This document shows positions 1 to 7,058 of a stretch of DNA of 35,878 nt, one piece after another (the stretch's first letter is position 1; every line of letters starts with the position of its first letter). The translations under genes and the position numbers were made by a program. The stretch covers positions 1 to 35,878 of the IMG/VR virus record IMGVR_UViG_3300032286_001057, one strand, 5' to 3'. Source of the DNA: a virus. The notes below the pieces were generated by a model that did not search any database, was not told the origin of the DNA, and worked only from the letters and a program-made list of their open reading frames with translations.

Positions 1-228
1 ACTGGGTATGACTGCACATTCAAAACTGAGTCTCGCTGCACATTCAAAACTGGGTCTGACTGCACATTCAAAACTGGGTCTGACTGCACATTCACAACTT
101 TGTATGACTGCACATTCACAACTTTGTCTGACTGCACATTCAAAACTGGGTCTCGCTGCACATTCACAACTGGGTCTGGCTGCACATTCACAACTTTGTA
201 TGACTGCACATTCAAAACTGGGTCTGGC
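1..228 (+). repeat. 24-bp in-frame tandem repeat, right part of the array
   Basis: The consensus unit is tgcacattcaMaactKKGT plus four or five variable bases, 24 bp in all and eight codons long. Together with 35688-35771 it makes 13 full units. The units differ mainly by cac/aaa (T or K), ggg/ttg (G or L) and the last two codons. The array spans the contig join, so the true copy number is uncertain. Confidence 0.95.
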
Positions 229-747
229 TGCGTTATTCTAAATAACAATGTTTTCGAGATCATACAGCCAAAACAAGGGCAGGTCATTCAGATTTGTCCT
301 TACGAAGTCGCAGGTCATTTAGTTGATGGTAATTTAGACGGAGTGCCGCATATAATTGCAGATGGAATTTTATCTAGAATTATCAGCCAGAAAGCAAATG
401 TTTATAAAATAATTAATCATGGACAAACTGAGCAAAGCTATTTGATTAAGGAAGGCGATGTTTATTCACATGGTAAGACTTTGAGAGAAGCCAGAGATAG
501 CTTAGTTTACAAGATTGGCAATAGAGATACTACAGCATACCAAGGACTTACTTTAGATTCGGTCTTAACAAAAGAAGAGTGTATTAAAGCTTATAGAGCA
601 ATAACTGGGGCTTGCGAACAAGGAACTAAATACTTTGTTGAAAATCAGAAGAAGGTTAAGAAGAGTTATACTATCGCGGAAATTATTGAATCTACAAAAG
701 GACAGTTCGGAAATCACGGTTTTAGGGAATTTTTTAATAAAAAATGA
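1..747 (+). CDS. Octapeptide-repeat phage protein, 3' part (gene begins at 35547)
   Basis: This is the downstream part of a gene interrupted by the contig ends. The frame is open from base 1 and is the same frame as the gene starting at 35547; after removing the 107-bp overlap the protein is 323 residues. Bases 1-228 encode tandem units of the form CTFxTGxx. The rest is a non-repetitive domain of about 170 residues with the motifs SHGKTLREARDSL, IGNRDTTAY and RAITGACEQGT, ending in FREFF. I recall similar C-terminal domains in uncharacterised environmental phage proteins, but no function is known to me. Cys, Thr and Phe recur every eight residues, which suggests a beta-solenoid stalk carrying a globular domain. 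No signal peptide is visible. Confidence 0.85.
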   Translation, partial: TGYDCTFKTESRCTFKTGSDCTFKTGSDCTFTTLYDCTFTTLSDCTFKTGSRCTFTTGSGCTFTTLYDCTFKTGSGCVILNNNVFEIIQPKQGQVIQICPYEVAGHLVDGNLDGVPHIIADGILSRIISQKANVYKIINHGQTEQSYLIKEGDVYSHGKTLREARDSLVYKIGNRDTTAYQGLTLDSVLTKEECIKAYRAITGACEQGTKYFVENQKKVKKSYTIAEIIESTKGQFGNHGFREFFNKK

Positions 748-754
748 GGAACAA

Positions 755-1021
755 ATGGTAATTATTGAAACTAATAACTGGGGTGAGTTTGAAGCCCCAA
801 CTTTAGAAAAAGCTAAAGAAAAAATGGTTGAGTGTTTAGCTCAACATGAAGAAACTAATTGCGACATTAGCAATATTTTTATTGATGATTTTAAAAGTAG
901 CGAAAGTGAAACAAACCAAATTTCTGCTGACATTGAACAAGAAATTTACGAATGGCTTGCAGTAGCTAAAATTGAAAGCGAAGGATTAAGACGCGCTCAA
1001 CAAGAATCAATAGAGCGATAA
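755..1021 (+). CDS. Hypothetical protein, 88 aa
   Basis: It starts at an ATG preceded by ATGAGGA, just after the repeat-protein gene, and ends one base before the next start. The N-terminal sequence GEFEAPTLEKAKEKMVE looks like a small strand-helix fold, and the C-terminal half is acidic and helical. I do not recognise a family. Position and spacing put it in the same early operon as the repeat protein. Confidence 0.7.
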   Translation: MVIIETNNWGEFEAPTLEKAKEKMVECLAQHEETNCDISNIFIDDFKSSESETNQISADIEQEIYEWLAVAKIESEGLRRAQQESIER

Positions 1022-1201
1022 ATGTCAAATATGTCTTACTGCCGCTTTGAGAATACTTGTAATGATCTACAAGATTGTGTAAGAGCTTTATCAAATTCTG
1101 ATTTAGAAAAATTATCTGATTCAGAAAAAAAGTTTGCAAAAAGAATGATTAAACTTTGCAAAGAATATTTACGATTAACTGAAAAGGAGGTTGATGCCTA
1201 A
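1022..1201 (+). CDS. Small Cys-rich phage protein, 'MSYCRFENT' type, 59 aa
   Basis: The frame encodes a protein beginning MSNMSYCRFENTCNDLQDC; the likely native start may be the second Met at 1031. From memory, short proteins with an MSYCRFENT start, a DL..C segment and a K(R/L)MIKLC-like helix recur in environmental and gut phages. Their function is unknown. The four cysteines are C7, C13, C19 and C45, and the C-terminal half is a charged amphipathic helix. The stop overlaps the next gene's start by eight bases, so translation is probably coupled. Confidence 0.75.
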   Translation: MSNMSYCRFENTCNDLQDCVRALSNSDLEKLSDSEKKFAKRMIKLCKEYLRLTEKEVDA

Positions 1202-1382
1202 ATACAAAATACAAATCACCAAGTACATCGAGCATTTTGACACAGTAGAAGTCGAAGCTGTTAATGATTTGGAAGCTAAAAGAATTGTCCGCGCTATGGC
1301 TATTCAAGAGGATAGAGATGGCGATAAAAAACTGGATTGGGTAGAGGGTGAGAAGCCTAGACTTAAGCTAGAGGTTTTATGA
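1194..1382 (+). CDS. Hypothetical protein, 62 aa
   Basis: ATG 1194 is chosen because AAAAGGAGG lies directly upstream; a TTG one codon earlier is the alternative. The N-terminus KYKIQITKYIEHFDTVEVEA is typical of a beta-strand pair, followed by a helix rich in Ala and Arg. No family is recognised. The stop overlaps the tiny frame at 1379 by ATGA. Confidence 0.65.
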   Translation: MPKYKIQITKYIEHFDTVEVEAVNDLEAKRIVRAMAIQEDRDGDKKLDWVEGEKPRLKLEVL

Positions 1383-1438
1383 ACGACAACGATTCGCAAG
1401 AATATTATTACTACTACGCAAGTCAAATTAACAAATAA
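1379..1438 (+). CDS. Possible 19-aa microprotein
   Basis: An ATGA overlap with the previous stop and a GAGG five bases upstream make translation plausible. The product is MNDNDSQEYYYYYASQINK, with five consecutive tyrosines. It ends just before the leader of the annealing-protein gene. It could be a coupling peptide that carries ribosomes to the next gene, or chance. Confidence 0.3.
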   Translation: MNDNDSQEYYYYYASQINK

Positions 1439-1453
1439 ATGAGGTAAAACATG
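1437..1453 (+). promoter_or_regulatory. AAATGAGGTAAAACATG translation-initiation leader
   Basis: This is one of four near-identical leaders (also 29335, 29506 and 35532). GAGG serves as ribosome binding site for the ATG at 1451. The leader also contains a complete two-codon frame, ATG AGG TAA, at 1439-1447. Confidence 0.7.
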
Positions 1454-2167
1454 ACAGAAAAAACAAAGAATTATTTTGAAGAATTAAACGAGATTAACGT
1501 AAGCGACAAGATTGAGAAAAAGAACGGCTTATCTTACCTTTCTTGGGCTTGGGCTTGGGGAGAGTTGAAAAAGAAATATCCAAGAGCTGAAAAAGTAGTT
1601 TATAAGAATGAAAATGGCTGGCTTTACCACACCGACGGCAAAACTTGCTGGGTAGAAGTGGCTGTCATTATACCAATGAATGATAATCCTAACGCTGATA
1701 TTAAAGAGGTAGAATATTTGCCAGTGATGGATTTTAAGAATCAAGCAGTGCCTCTTGAAAGGATTACATCAACCGCAGTTAATACAACAATTCAAAGGGC
1801 TATCACTAAAGCAATTGCTCGTCATGGTTTAGGACTTTATATTTATGCTGGCGAAGATTTACCAGAAGGTGAAGAAAAGCTAGAGAAAAAAGAAGTTAAG
1901 AAAAATGCTTCTGGCCTTTCTAATGAAGGCAGCCTTGCAAACGGTGAAGACATGAAAGAAATGCAAAAGAAAATGAACCAAGATGATTTTGCAGGCCTTA
2001 AAACTATCATTGAGAACTGCGGGGGTATTGAAGAGCTGCAAGCAGTTTGGACAGATAAAAAGAACGTGGCTATTGTAAACAAGCTTAAAAAATATGAACC
2101 AATATTGCATGATTTGCTGATTCAGGCTAAAGATGCGATGAAGGCAGAATTAACTAAGGGGGAGTAG
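1451..2167 (+). CDS. DUF1071 / Sak-like single-strand annealing protein
   Basis: Predicted to anneal complementary single strands in phage recombination, in the Rad52/Sak-like superfamily that includes DUF1071. The diagnostic part is residues 24-45 (GLSYLSWAWAWGELKKKYP), followed by a strand-rich core with DGKTCWVEV and the segment RITSTAVNTTIQRAITKAIARHGLGLYIY near residues 105-135. The C-terminal 100 residues are charged and helical, resembling tails that contact SSB in other annealing proteins. It lies upstream of SSB and RusA genes, which supports a recombination role. The start follows the shared ATGAGGTAA leader. Length, 238 aa, is normal for the family. Confidence 0.85.
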   Translation: MTEKTKNYFEELNEINVSDKIEKKNGLSYLSWAWAWGELKKKYPRAEKVVYKNENGWLYHTDGKTCWVEVAVIIPMNDNPNADIKEVEYLPVMDFKNQAVPLERITSTAVNTTIQRAITKAIARHGLGLYIYAGEDLPEGEEKLEKKEVKKNASGLSNEGSLANGEDMKEMQKKMNQDDFAGLKTIIENCGGIEELQAVWTDKKNVAIVNKLKKYEPILHDLLIQAKDAMKAELTKGE

Positions 2168-2476
2168 ATGAGTTTTTTCCTAGAAGAAATTATAAGAACG
2201 ACAAAGTTTAGAACTTTTTGCAAATATAAGGATTTACCAGACCCATTAAGAGGCGGTCTTTCCGAACTTTTTGATGAAGGCTTTTGTAGAACTTTGTCAG
2301 AATTAGACGTTGATGGAAATGAAAATGGGTCAGTTAAATTGGAGCGAATAGAAATTGGTCATATTGCAAAGGCTTTAGATTCTGGTGAATTTAGCGAGGA
2401 GAAAGAATCTATTTTACAATTATATTATGATTTTATGAAGAAGATGAACATTGAATTTATTGAGGATTTTGAATGA
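2168..2476 (+). CDS. Hypothetical protein, 102 aa
   Basis: It begins immediately after the annealing protein's stop, with AAGGGGGAG upstream as ribosome binding site. It is acidic and mostly helical, with two central cysteines, and ends MKKMNIEFIEDFE. No family is recognised. Its stop overlaps the next start by four bases, placing it inside the recombination operon. Confidence 0.65.
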   Translation: MSFFLEEIIRTTKFRTFCKYKDLPDPLRGGLSELFDEGFCRTLSELDVDGNENGSVKLERIEIGHIAKALDSGEFSEEKESILQLYYDFMKKMNIEFIEDFE

Positions 2477-2661
2477 AAGTAAAAGAACTAATAGCAAAGC
2501 TACAAGAGTTTGACGAAGAATTGTTGATATCAATTCCATTAGAATTAAATGTGAATGGTCAGACAATTGCAAAAGATATGAATATTTTACAAGTAATAAA
2601 ATGTGGCGGAACGTTTCTAAGCGAGAGGCGCCAAGAAAAAGTTTTATTAATATCAGAATAA
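2473..2661 (+). CDS. Small hypothetical phage protein, 62 aa
   Basis: The start ATGA overlaps the previous stop. The N-terminus MKVKELIAKLQEFDEEL resembles a widespread class of short phage proteins that open with an amphipathic helix and continue in beta strands. No function is known for them. Confidence 0.65.
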   Translation: MKVKELIAKLQEFDEELLISIPLELNVNGQTIAKDMNILQVIKCGGTFLSERRQEKVLLISE

Positions 2662-2709
2662 AATTTATACCACAAAAAACCCAAATTATTAACAATTAAA
2701 ATTAAATAT

Positions 2710-3102
2710 ATGAATATTGACGATTTAACTTTAGGACAGATTAAACAATTAAAATGTTTATTTGGAAGCGATAATAAACCAAATCATTCAAGCGACCAAG
2801 CGGGGGGTTTGAATTGTTTTATTGGTAAAAAAGTAATTATCCGTACTTATTCTGCTGGGGTATTCTTTGGAACTTTAATAGAAAAAGCTGGCAAAGAAGT
2901 AATCCTTAATGCAGCTCGCAGATTATGGTATTGGGACACAGCAGATAAAGGAATTTCTCTAAGTGATGTAGCTATTGGAGGAATTGGAAAAGAAACTAAA
3001 GCTTGCGCTGCCGTAGATATTTGGCTAGAAGCCATTGAGATTATTCCTTGTTCTGATATTGCGATTAAATCTATCGAATCAACCTCTGTTTATAAGGCTT
3101 AA
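2710..3102 (+). CDS. DUF6948-like phage protein, 130 aa
   Basis: Residues about 38-80 carry the pattern IGKKVIIRTYSAGVFFGTL followed by GKEVIL and ARRLWYW, which I associate with the phage family DUF6948 (name from memory). The first 35 residues form an added helical segment (LTLGQIKQLKCLFG). Function is unknown; the strand-rich core resembles small SH3-like barrels. The gene sits after a 48-bp AT-rich gap and directly before the hexamer-repeat gene. Confidence 0.7.
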   Translation: MNIDDLTLGQIKQLKCLFGSDNKPNHSSDQAGGLNCFIGKKVIIRTYSAGVFFGTLIEKAGKEVILNAARRLWYWDTADKGISLSDVAIGGIGKETKACAAVDIWLEAIEIIPCSDIAIKSIESTSVYKA

Positions 3103-3103
3103 T

Positions 3104-3411
<308 letters not shown>

Positions 3412-3415
<4 letters not shown>

Positions 3416-3936
3416 AATTCACATTTATAGGTAAATCAGGTAATTTTGCAGAGTTATTAACTGAAATTCAAAGATCGGATTGCGAGGTGACGGTTAAAAC
3501 TTTGGCTAGTAAGTCTTATGAGCAAGTAAAGGCGATTCATTTACTTTGCTCATTACTCGCCAAGAGATTAACAGATACTCAGGGCAAAAGATTTGATTTA
3601 GAAAATACAAAAGAAGTGGTTAAGTACCGCTTTGATTATGTGGAGCTTGCAAGTTACACAGAATGTTTCGGAGAAGCTTTAAAGATGCGTTATCAAAAGG
3701 AATTACTTGGTCAGAAAATGACTATGGCAGATTTTGACTATCTTTTAGAGAATTTGCAAAAAACATTTTATGTCCCTAAATCTTTTGCTCATTCCAGCAA
3801 AGAGGAGATGATAAATCTTATTGAAAACATAGAAGAATGGGGCATTAAAATGAATTGGAGTGAAATTAGGCTAGAATCAGCAGACAAAAAGGCTTTGCTT
3901 GAATACTACGACAATTTAGGAAAAAAAGGAGAATAG
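3412..3936 (+). CDS. Hypothetical early protein, 174 aa
   Basis: It starts by overlapping the repeat gene's stop. The sequence near residue 34 (SYEQVKAIHLLCSLLAKRL) faintly resembles the opening of NinB-type recombination proteins, where a short S.EQ motif precedes a helix, but I would not assign it. The rest is helical and charged. Its place among recombination genes makes a DNA-metabolism role reasonable. Translation would have to pass the G-rich tract or initiate afresh; GGTCTGCCAA just upstream is not a good ribosome binding site. Confidence 0.6.
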
Positions 3937-3938
3937 CT

Positions 3939-4163
3939 TTGCTAACTAAAAACGAAGAATCGGTTTACAATGTTTTAAATCTTTTATGCGCGGAGGATGG
4001 ACATTGCGTGACTGATTTTTCATTTTACAAAATCGGAGAAATCGCTGGCATACATACTGCTCAAACAGTAGCTAATGTCATTGAGGAGTTGGAGAAAAAA
4101 GGATATGTTGAAATGAAGGCAAGACCCGGAACTTCAATAAAGGAAATTAAAATTTTAAAATAG
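3939..4163 (+). CDS. Winged-helix DNA-binding protein, 74 aa
   Basis: A TTG start is chosen because AAAAGGAG lies eight bases upstream and no ATG fits. The pattern of an N-terminal helix (TKNEESVYNVLNLL), a second helix with G-IHTAQTVANVIEELEKKGYVEM and a final strand pair is a winged helix-turn-helix. It may regulate phage transcription, possibly at the shared operator described at 4946 and 35484, but no direct link is visible. Confidence 0.65.
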   Translation: MLTKNEESVYNVLNLLCAEDGHCVTDFSFYKIGEIAGIHTAQTVANVIEELEKKGYVEMKARPGTSIKEIKILK

Positions 4164-4169
4164 GACAAT

Positions 4170-4595
4170 ATGCAAATAATCGGTAAATGTAAAATCGCTA
4201 ATCAATGGAAGGACGGTGCAGTTGATAAAAATTCTTTTGATTTTGAAAATAAGGGAAAGGTAGCAAAAGGTCGCTTAACTTGGAGCGATGTAATAAAAGG
4301 GAAAGACGGTGCGAAAGATACTTTTGTTTCAACAACTAAGAAATTCCTATGCTTTGGTGCTAATATTGATTTTATTGAGCAGAATCTTGGACAGCAATTT
4401 GAAATTGTGGCTAATTTAAAAACAACTCAATTTACAAACAATGAAGGTAAGGTTGTTAAGTTTGATGAGATTGTGATTAATGAAATTAAATTGGCCGAAA
4501 AGTCAGTTTCTAAACATTCTCAGGATAAATCTAATGGATATGCTCCTCAAAGTAATTATGTTGAGGAAGAGCTAGATTCCGAAATTCCTTTCTAA
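4170..4595 (+). CDS. ssb: Single-stranded DNA-binding protein
   Basis: A 141-residue protein with a strand-rich N-terminal region, a short disordered linker (KHSQDKSNGYAPQSN) and the acidic tail EEELDSEIPF, which matches the canonical SSB C-terminus that recruits partner proteins. It should coat single-stranded DNA during replication and recombination. The N-terminal OB domain is divergent, so the call leans on the tail, the length and the neighbours (DUF1071 annealing protein and RusA resolvase). Confidence 0.75.
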   Translation: MQIIGKCKIANQWKDGAVDKNSFDFENKGKVAKGRLTWSDVIKGKDGAKDTFVSTTKKFLCFGANIDFIEQNLGQQFEIVANLKTTQFTNNEGKVVKFDEIVINEIKLAEKSVSKHSQDKSNGYAPQSNYVEEELDSEIPF

Positions 4596-4599
4596 CTTT

Positions 4600-4941
4600 A
4601 TGCAAATCGTAAAGAAAATAAAGCCACTAAGTGTTAATCAATGCTGGCAAGGAAAAAGGTTTAAAACTCAGATTTACAAGAATTATGAATCAGAACTTTT
4701 ATACACATTGCCAGCACAAATATTACCTTCTCCACCTTATGAAATATTTATAGAGATCGGCTTTAGTAATAAGGCTAGTGATTTGGATAATGTCATGAAG
4801 CCTCTTTTAGATATTCTACAAAAGAAATATGGTTTTAATGATAAGGAAATTTACAAAATGGATTTAACAAAACTCTTAGTGCCAAAAGGTGAGGAGTATT
4901 TTAAAATAAAAATGCAGCATTATAAATTATTAAATAAATAA
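4600..4941 (+). CDS. rusA: RusA-family Holliday-junction resolvase
   Basis: Cleaves four-way junctions formed in recombination and replication. The 113-residue protein has an N-terminal strand with SVNQCW and the family motif SDLDNVMKPLLDIL at residues 60-73. Asp61 and Asp63 correspond to the paired catalytic acids, Lys67 fits the conserved lysine, and Asp81 in GFNDKEIYKM the third acid. Length matches phage RusA. It follows ssb by four bases and closes this recombination operon before a new promoter. Confidence 0.85.
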   Translation: MQIVKKIKPLSVNQCWQGKRFKTQIYKNYESELLYTLPAQILPSPPYEIFIEIGFSNKASDLDNVMKPLLDILQKKYGFNDKEIYKMDLTKLLVPKGEEYFKIKMQHYKLLNK

Positions 4942-4945
4942 GTTA

Positions 4946-4979
4946 TTGACAAACTAAAAATAGGACGTATATTAAGCGT
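4946..4979 (+). promoter_or_regulatory. Sigma70-type promoter with palindromic operator
   Basis: TTGACA (4946-4951), 16 bases, then TATATT (4968-4973). The sequence ACGTATATTAAGCGTA overlaps the -10 box, with inverted ACG/CGT ends nine bases apart. The same arrangement recurs at 35484. A transcript starting about seven bases after the -10 box would begin at or next to ATG 4980, so the message may be leaderless. Confidence 0.7.
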
Positions 4980-5243
4980 ATGAAAATAAACAAAACTACT
5001 GAAAAATTCTCTGATTCTGACAATTATAAATCATCTAGTTGGCACGAAGAAGAAAGTTTTCTTGATGTAATAATAAGCGAAGAGGATGAAAAAGACTGGG
5101 AAAAAAAGAAACAAAACAAGTTTACGATTTCTGTTAAAGACGAGAAGCTTTATAAAAAAATCTGTGAATACAGGATAAATGAAAAAGCTAATTTGTCGGA
5201 TATTTTTTGTAGAAGAATGAAGGTAATTTTAGCTAAGAAGTAA
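4980..5243 (+). CDS. Small acidic protein, possible ribbon-helix-helix regulator
   Basis: 87 residues. The first 45 are acidic and polar (SDSDNYKSSSWHEEES). The last 40, starting KFTISVKDEKLYKKICEYR, show a strand followed by two helices, reminiscent of a ribbon-helix-helix domain, although the fit is loose. It is the first gene after a strong promoter with a palindromic operator, so autoregulation would be reasonable. No Shine-Dalgarno precedes ATG 4980. The structured RNA at 5249 starts six bases after its stop. Confidence 0.6.
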   Translation: MKINKTTEKFSDSDNYKSSSWHEEESFLDVIISEEDEKDWEKKKQNKFTISVKDEKLYKKICEYRINEKANLSDIFCRRMKVILAKK

Positions 5244-5248
5244 TTATT

Positions 5249-5573
5249 GATAGGGCTGTAGCTTAATGGTTAAGTCAGTCCTATCAAATATTTTTAAATG
5301 GTTTCGTGGATTTTTAATCTTGTAGGGAAAATTAATTTCCACGGAACTTTTGGAAAATATTTTTCTGGCAACGCTGTGGCGGAATAAGACGCAATCTGTT
5401 GAGCAATACCAAACCTTTAGGTCAGGTGATCAGATAATTGCTCGTGCAGACTGAAATTGTCTGCCAGCGTTGCTTTAAAAATATTTGCGGTGACTTCAGA
5501 ACACAACGTAAGTATTCCAACCCCCACAGGCTTCATCTGGGAAGATGTGACTTTTAGTTAGTCTGTGGGGGTT
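5249..5573 (+). ncRNA. Structured RNA of about 325 nt, family unknown
   Basis: No convincing gene lies in this interval, but it is full of exact complementarity. A 5' hairpin pairs 5249-5258 with 5276-5285 (10 bp, one G-U), capped by CTTAA-TGG-TTAAG. A 14-bp helix pairs 5285-5298 with 5474-5487 and stacks directly on a 9-bp helix, 5368-5376 with 5465-5473. Inside lie GAGCAAT/ATTGCTC (5401-5407, 5437-5443) and GCAGAC/GTCTGC (5446-5451, 5459-5464). A side hairpin begins CGTGGA at 5305. An 11-bp 3' stem pairs 5519-5529 with 5563-5573. It is probably transcribed from the 4946 promoter. It lacks recognisable tRNA, tmRNA, RNase P or group I core signatures. Confidence 0.75.
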
Positions 5574-5591
5574 AATTTAAAATGAGGGTAT

Positions 5592-5840
5592 ATGAAACCA
5601 ACCAGTAAAGTAGTATCAGTTTCAACCAGCCAGCTTCAAAATTATTTAATTACTACTGTTGTTTGTGAAGATGGTAGCGTTTGGTATTTAGATCACGGCT
5701 GTATTTCAGCAGGTTGGATTTGCATTCTCGAAGCCCCAACACAACCTAAGTCTGAAATTCAACTACAATCTGAATGGCAGCCAATAAATCCAACTTATTG
5801 GAGGCCATTGCCAAAATTACCAACCTTAAACAATAACTAA
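5592..5840 (+). CDS. Hypothetical protein, 82 aa
   Basis: It starts 18 bases after the structured RNA, with ATGAGGG upstream as ribosome binding site. The core VCEDGSVWYLDH is a strand-turn-strand pattern seen in many short phage proteins with one beta meander. The C-terminal 30 residues are Pro- and Trp-rich (PINPTYWRPLPKLP) and probably unstructured. Function unknown. Confidence 0.65.
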   Translation: MKPTSKVVSVSTSQLQNYLITTVVCEDGSVWYLDHGCISAGWICILEAPTQPKSEIQLQSEWQPINPTYWRPLPKLPTLNNN

Positions 5841-5841
5841 T

Positions 5842-5946
5842 ATGAAAATACTAAATTGGTGCTGGCACAAATGGACAATTTCTAAAAAAGAGGGTGATAT
5901 TCAAACCTGTGTTAAATGCGGCAAAAAACGAAGATTTTTTTTATGA
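5842..5946 (+). CDS. Tiny zinc-ribbon-like protein, 34 aa
   Basis: The product is Trp- and Cys-rich: WCWHKW at residues 6-11 and CVKCGKK at 23-29. From memory, small phage proteins combining a C/H..W motif with a later CxxCG are common and look like one-finger zinc knuckles. It begins one base after the previous stop. Function unknown. Confidence 0.55.
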   Translation: MKILNWCWHKWTISKKEGDIQTCVKCGKKRRFFL

Positions 5947-6069
5947 AACTCAAATAATAACTAACATGAAAATGTATAGATCAGAACTTATATGGATTTC
6001 TTGCTAAAAAATTAATCAAAACGAAGAAACACAAAACGGTGATTATATACTTATTTCCCCTAAAATCTC

Positions 6070-6097
6070 TTGACAAGTTGTTCTACACCTTTATTCT
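6070..6097 (+). promoter_or_regulatory. Promoter of the transposase / restriction-modification operon
   Basis: TTGACA (6070-6075), 16 bases, TATTCT (6092-6097), 28 bases before the transposase ATG. This is the only good promoter match between 5.95 and 8.6 kb, so the three genes probably share it. Confidence 0.65.
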
Positions 6098-6125
6098 GTA
6101 GGCATTAACAACAAAAAGATTTTTT

Positions 6126-7055
6126 ATGAGAAATTTTAAAAACTTAATGGACTTCACAACTTTCTTCAAAACAGAAGAAAAATGTCATAAGTATTTGAAG
6201 TCTATTTTGTGGCAAGAGGGTAAATACTGCCCCTTCTGCGGCGCTGATAAAATCCACGAATACGAATCCAATTTTAAGAAAAATCGCTGCTACTCTTGCA
6301 AACAAGATTTCTCAATTCGCAAAGGAACAATTTTTGATTCTTCTCGCATAAGCCTGCAAAAATGGTTCATGTGCATTTATTTGGTTAATTCAAATAAAAA
6401 AGGCATCTCAAGTTGTCAGTTAGCTAATCAAGTTGGAATTACTCAGAAGTCAGCTTGGTTTGTTTTACAAAGAATCAGAGAGGCTTGCCAATCTAATGAT
6501 TTCACTAATCCATTTAACGGCATCACCGAAATTGACGAGGCTTACTTAGGCGGCAAAGAAGAAAACAGACATGCAAAAGATAAGAGGCTCACAGGCAGAA
6601 AAGAAAAGGCGGTTATAATTGGCTTGGTGAATAGAGATACAAAGCAGGTTAAAGCATTGAAGGTTGTTAGCTCGGAAGCAGAATATCTATTGCCTAAAAT
6701 TTACATGAATGTTGCCGACAACTCAACTATCATCACCGACACTTTACAGGCTTACAAACCATTGAAAAAACACTACACTCACAAAACAGTAAAACATTCA
6801 ATGGGCGAATATGTTAAGAACGATTCGCGCGTAGCTTTCAAGATTCACACTAACACGATTGAGGGATTTTGGGGTGAGTTAAAACGAGGCATAAAGGGAA
6901 TTTATCACTGGGCAAGCCACAAACATATTCAAAAATATTGCAACGAATTTGCTTATCGCTATAACAATAGAGAAATGAAAAATAATGAAAGATTTGTAGA
7001 TTTTCTTAGTGGTGTAGCAAATACGAAATTAACTTATAAAACTTTAACAGCGTAA
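6126..7055 (+). CDS. IS1595-family (ISXO2-like) transposase
   Basis: A 309-residue DDE-type transposase. An N-terminal zinc ribbon has C35, C38, C55 and C58 (CPFCG ... CYSCK). A helix-turn-helix stretch follows around residues 95-115. The ISXO2-like catalytic domain shows EIDEAYLGG (D137), IITDTLQAY (D205) and HTNTIEGFWGELKRG (N243/E246). The gene looks intact. I found no convincing terminal inverted repeats, so it may be a domesticated phage gene or part of a larger element rather than a simple insertion sequence. It is separated from the methyltransferase by only three bases, which suggests one operon. Confidence 0.92.
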   Translation: MRNFKNLMDFTTFFKTEEKCHKYLKSILWQEGKYCPFCGADKIHEYESNFKKNRCYSCKQDFSIRKGTIFDSSRISLQKWFMCIYLVNSNKKGISSCQLANQVGITQKSAWFVLQRIREACQSNDFTNPFNGITEIDEAYLGGKEENRHAKDKRLTGRKEKAVIIGLVNRDTKQVKALKVVSSEAEYLLPKIYMNVADNSTIITDTLQAYKPLKKHYTHKTVKHSMGEYVKNDSRVAFKIHTNTIEGFWGELKRGIKGIYHWASHKHIQKYCNEFAYRYNNREMKNNERFVDFLSGVANTKLTYKTLTA

Positions 7056-7058
7056 ACT

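Noticed and set aside
8-241. Second frame through the 24-bp repeat (TAHSKLGL repeat)
   Set aside because: The alternative frame is open only because the repeat length is divisible by three. It ends at 241 and has no continuation, whereas frame 1 joins 35547 to 747.
5250-5285. A tRNA gene beginning GGGCTGTAGCTTAATGGTTAAG
   Set aside because: The D-arm resemblance is good, but no anticodon arm, T-arm or 3' acceptor complement follows. The same bases form a better 10-bp hairpin with 5276-5285.
5966-6007. 13-codon frame before the transposase promoter
   Set aside because: It is too short and has no ribosome binding site. The only notable point is that its upstream aataactaacatgaaaat resembles the sequence at 5833.
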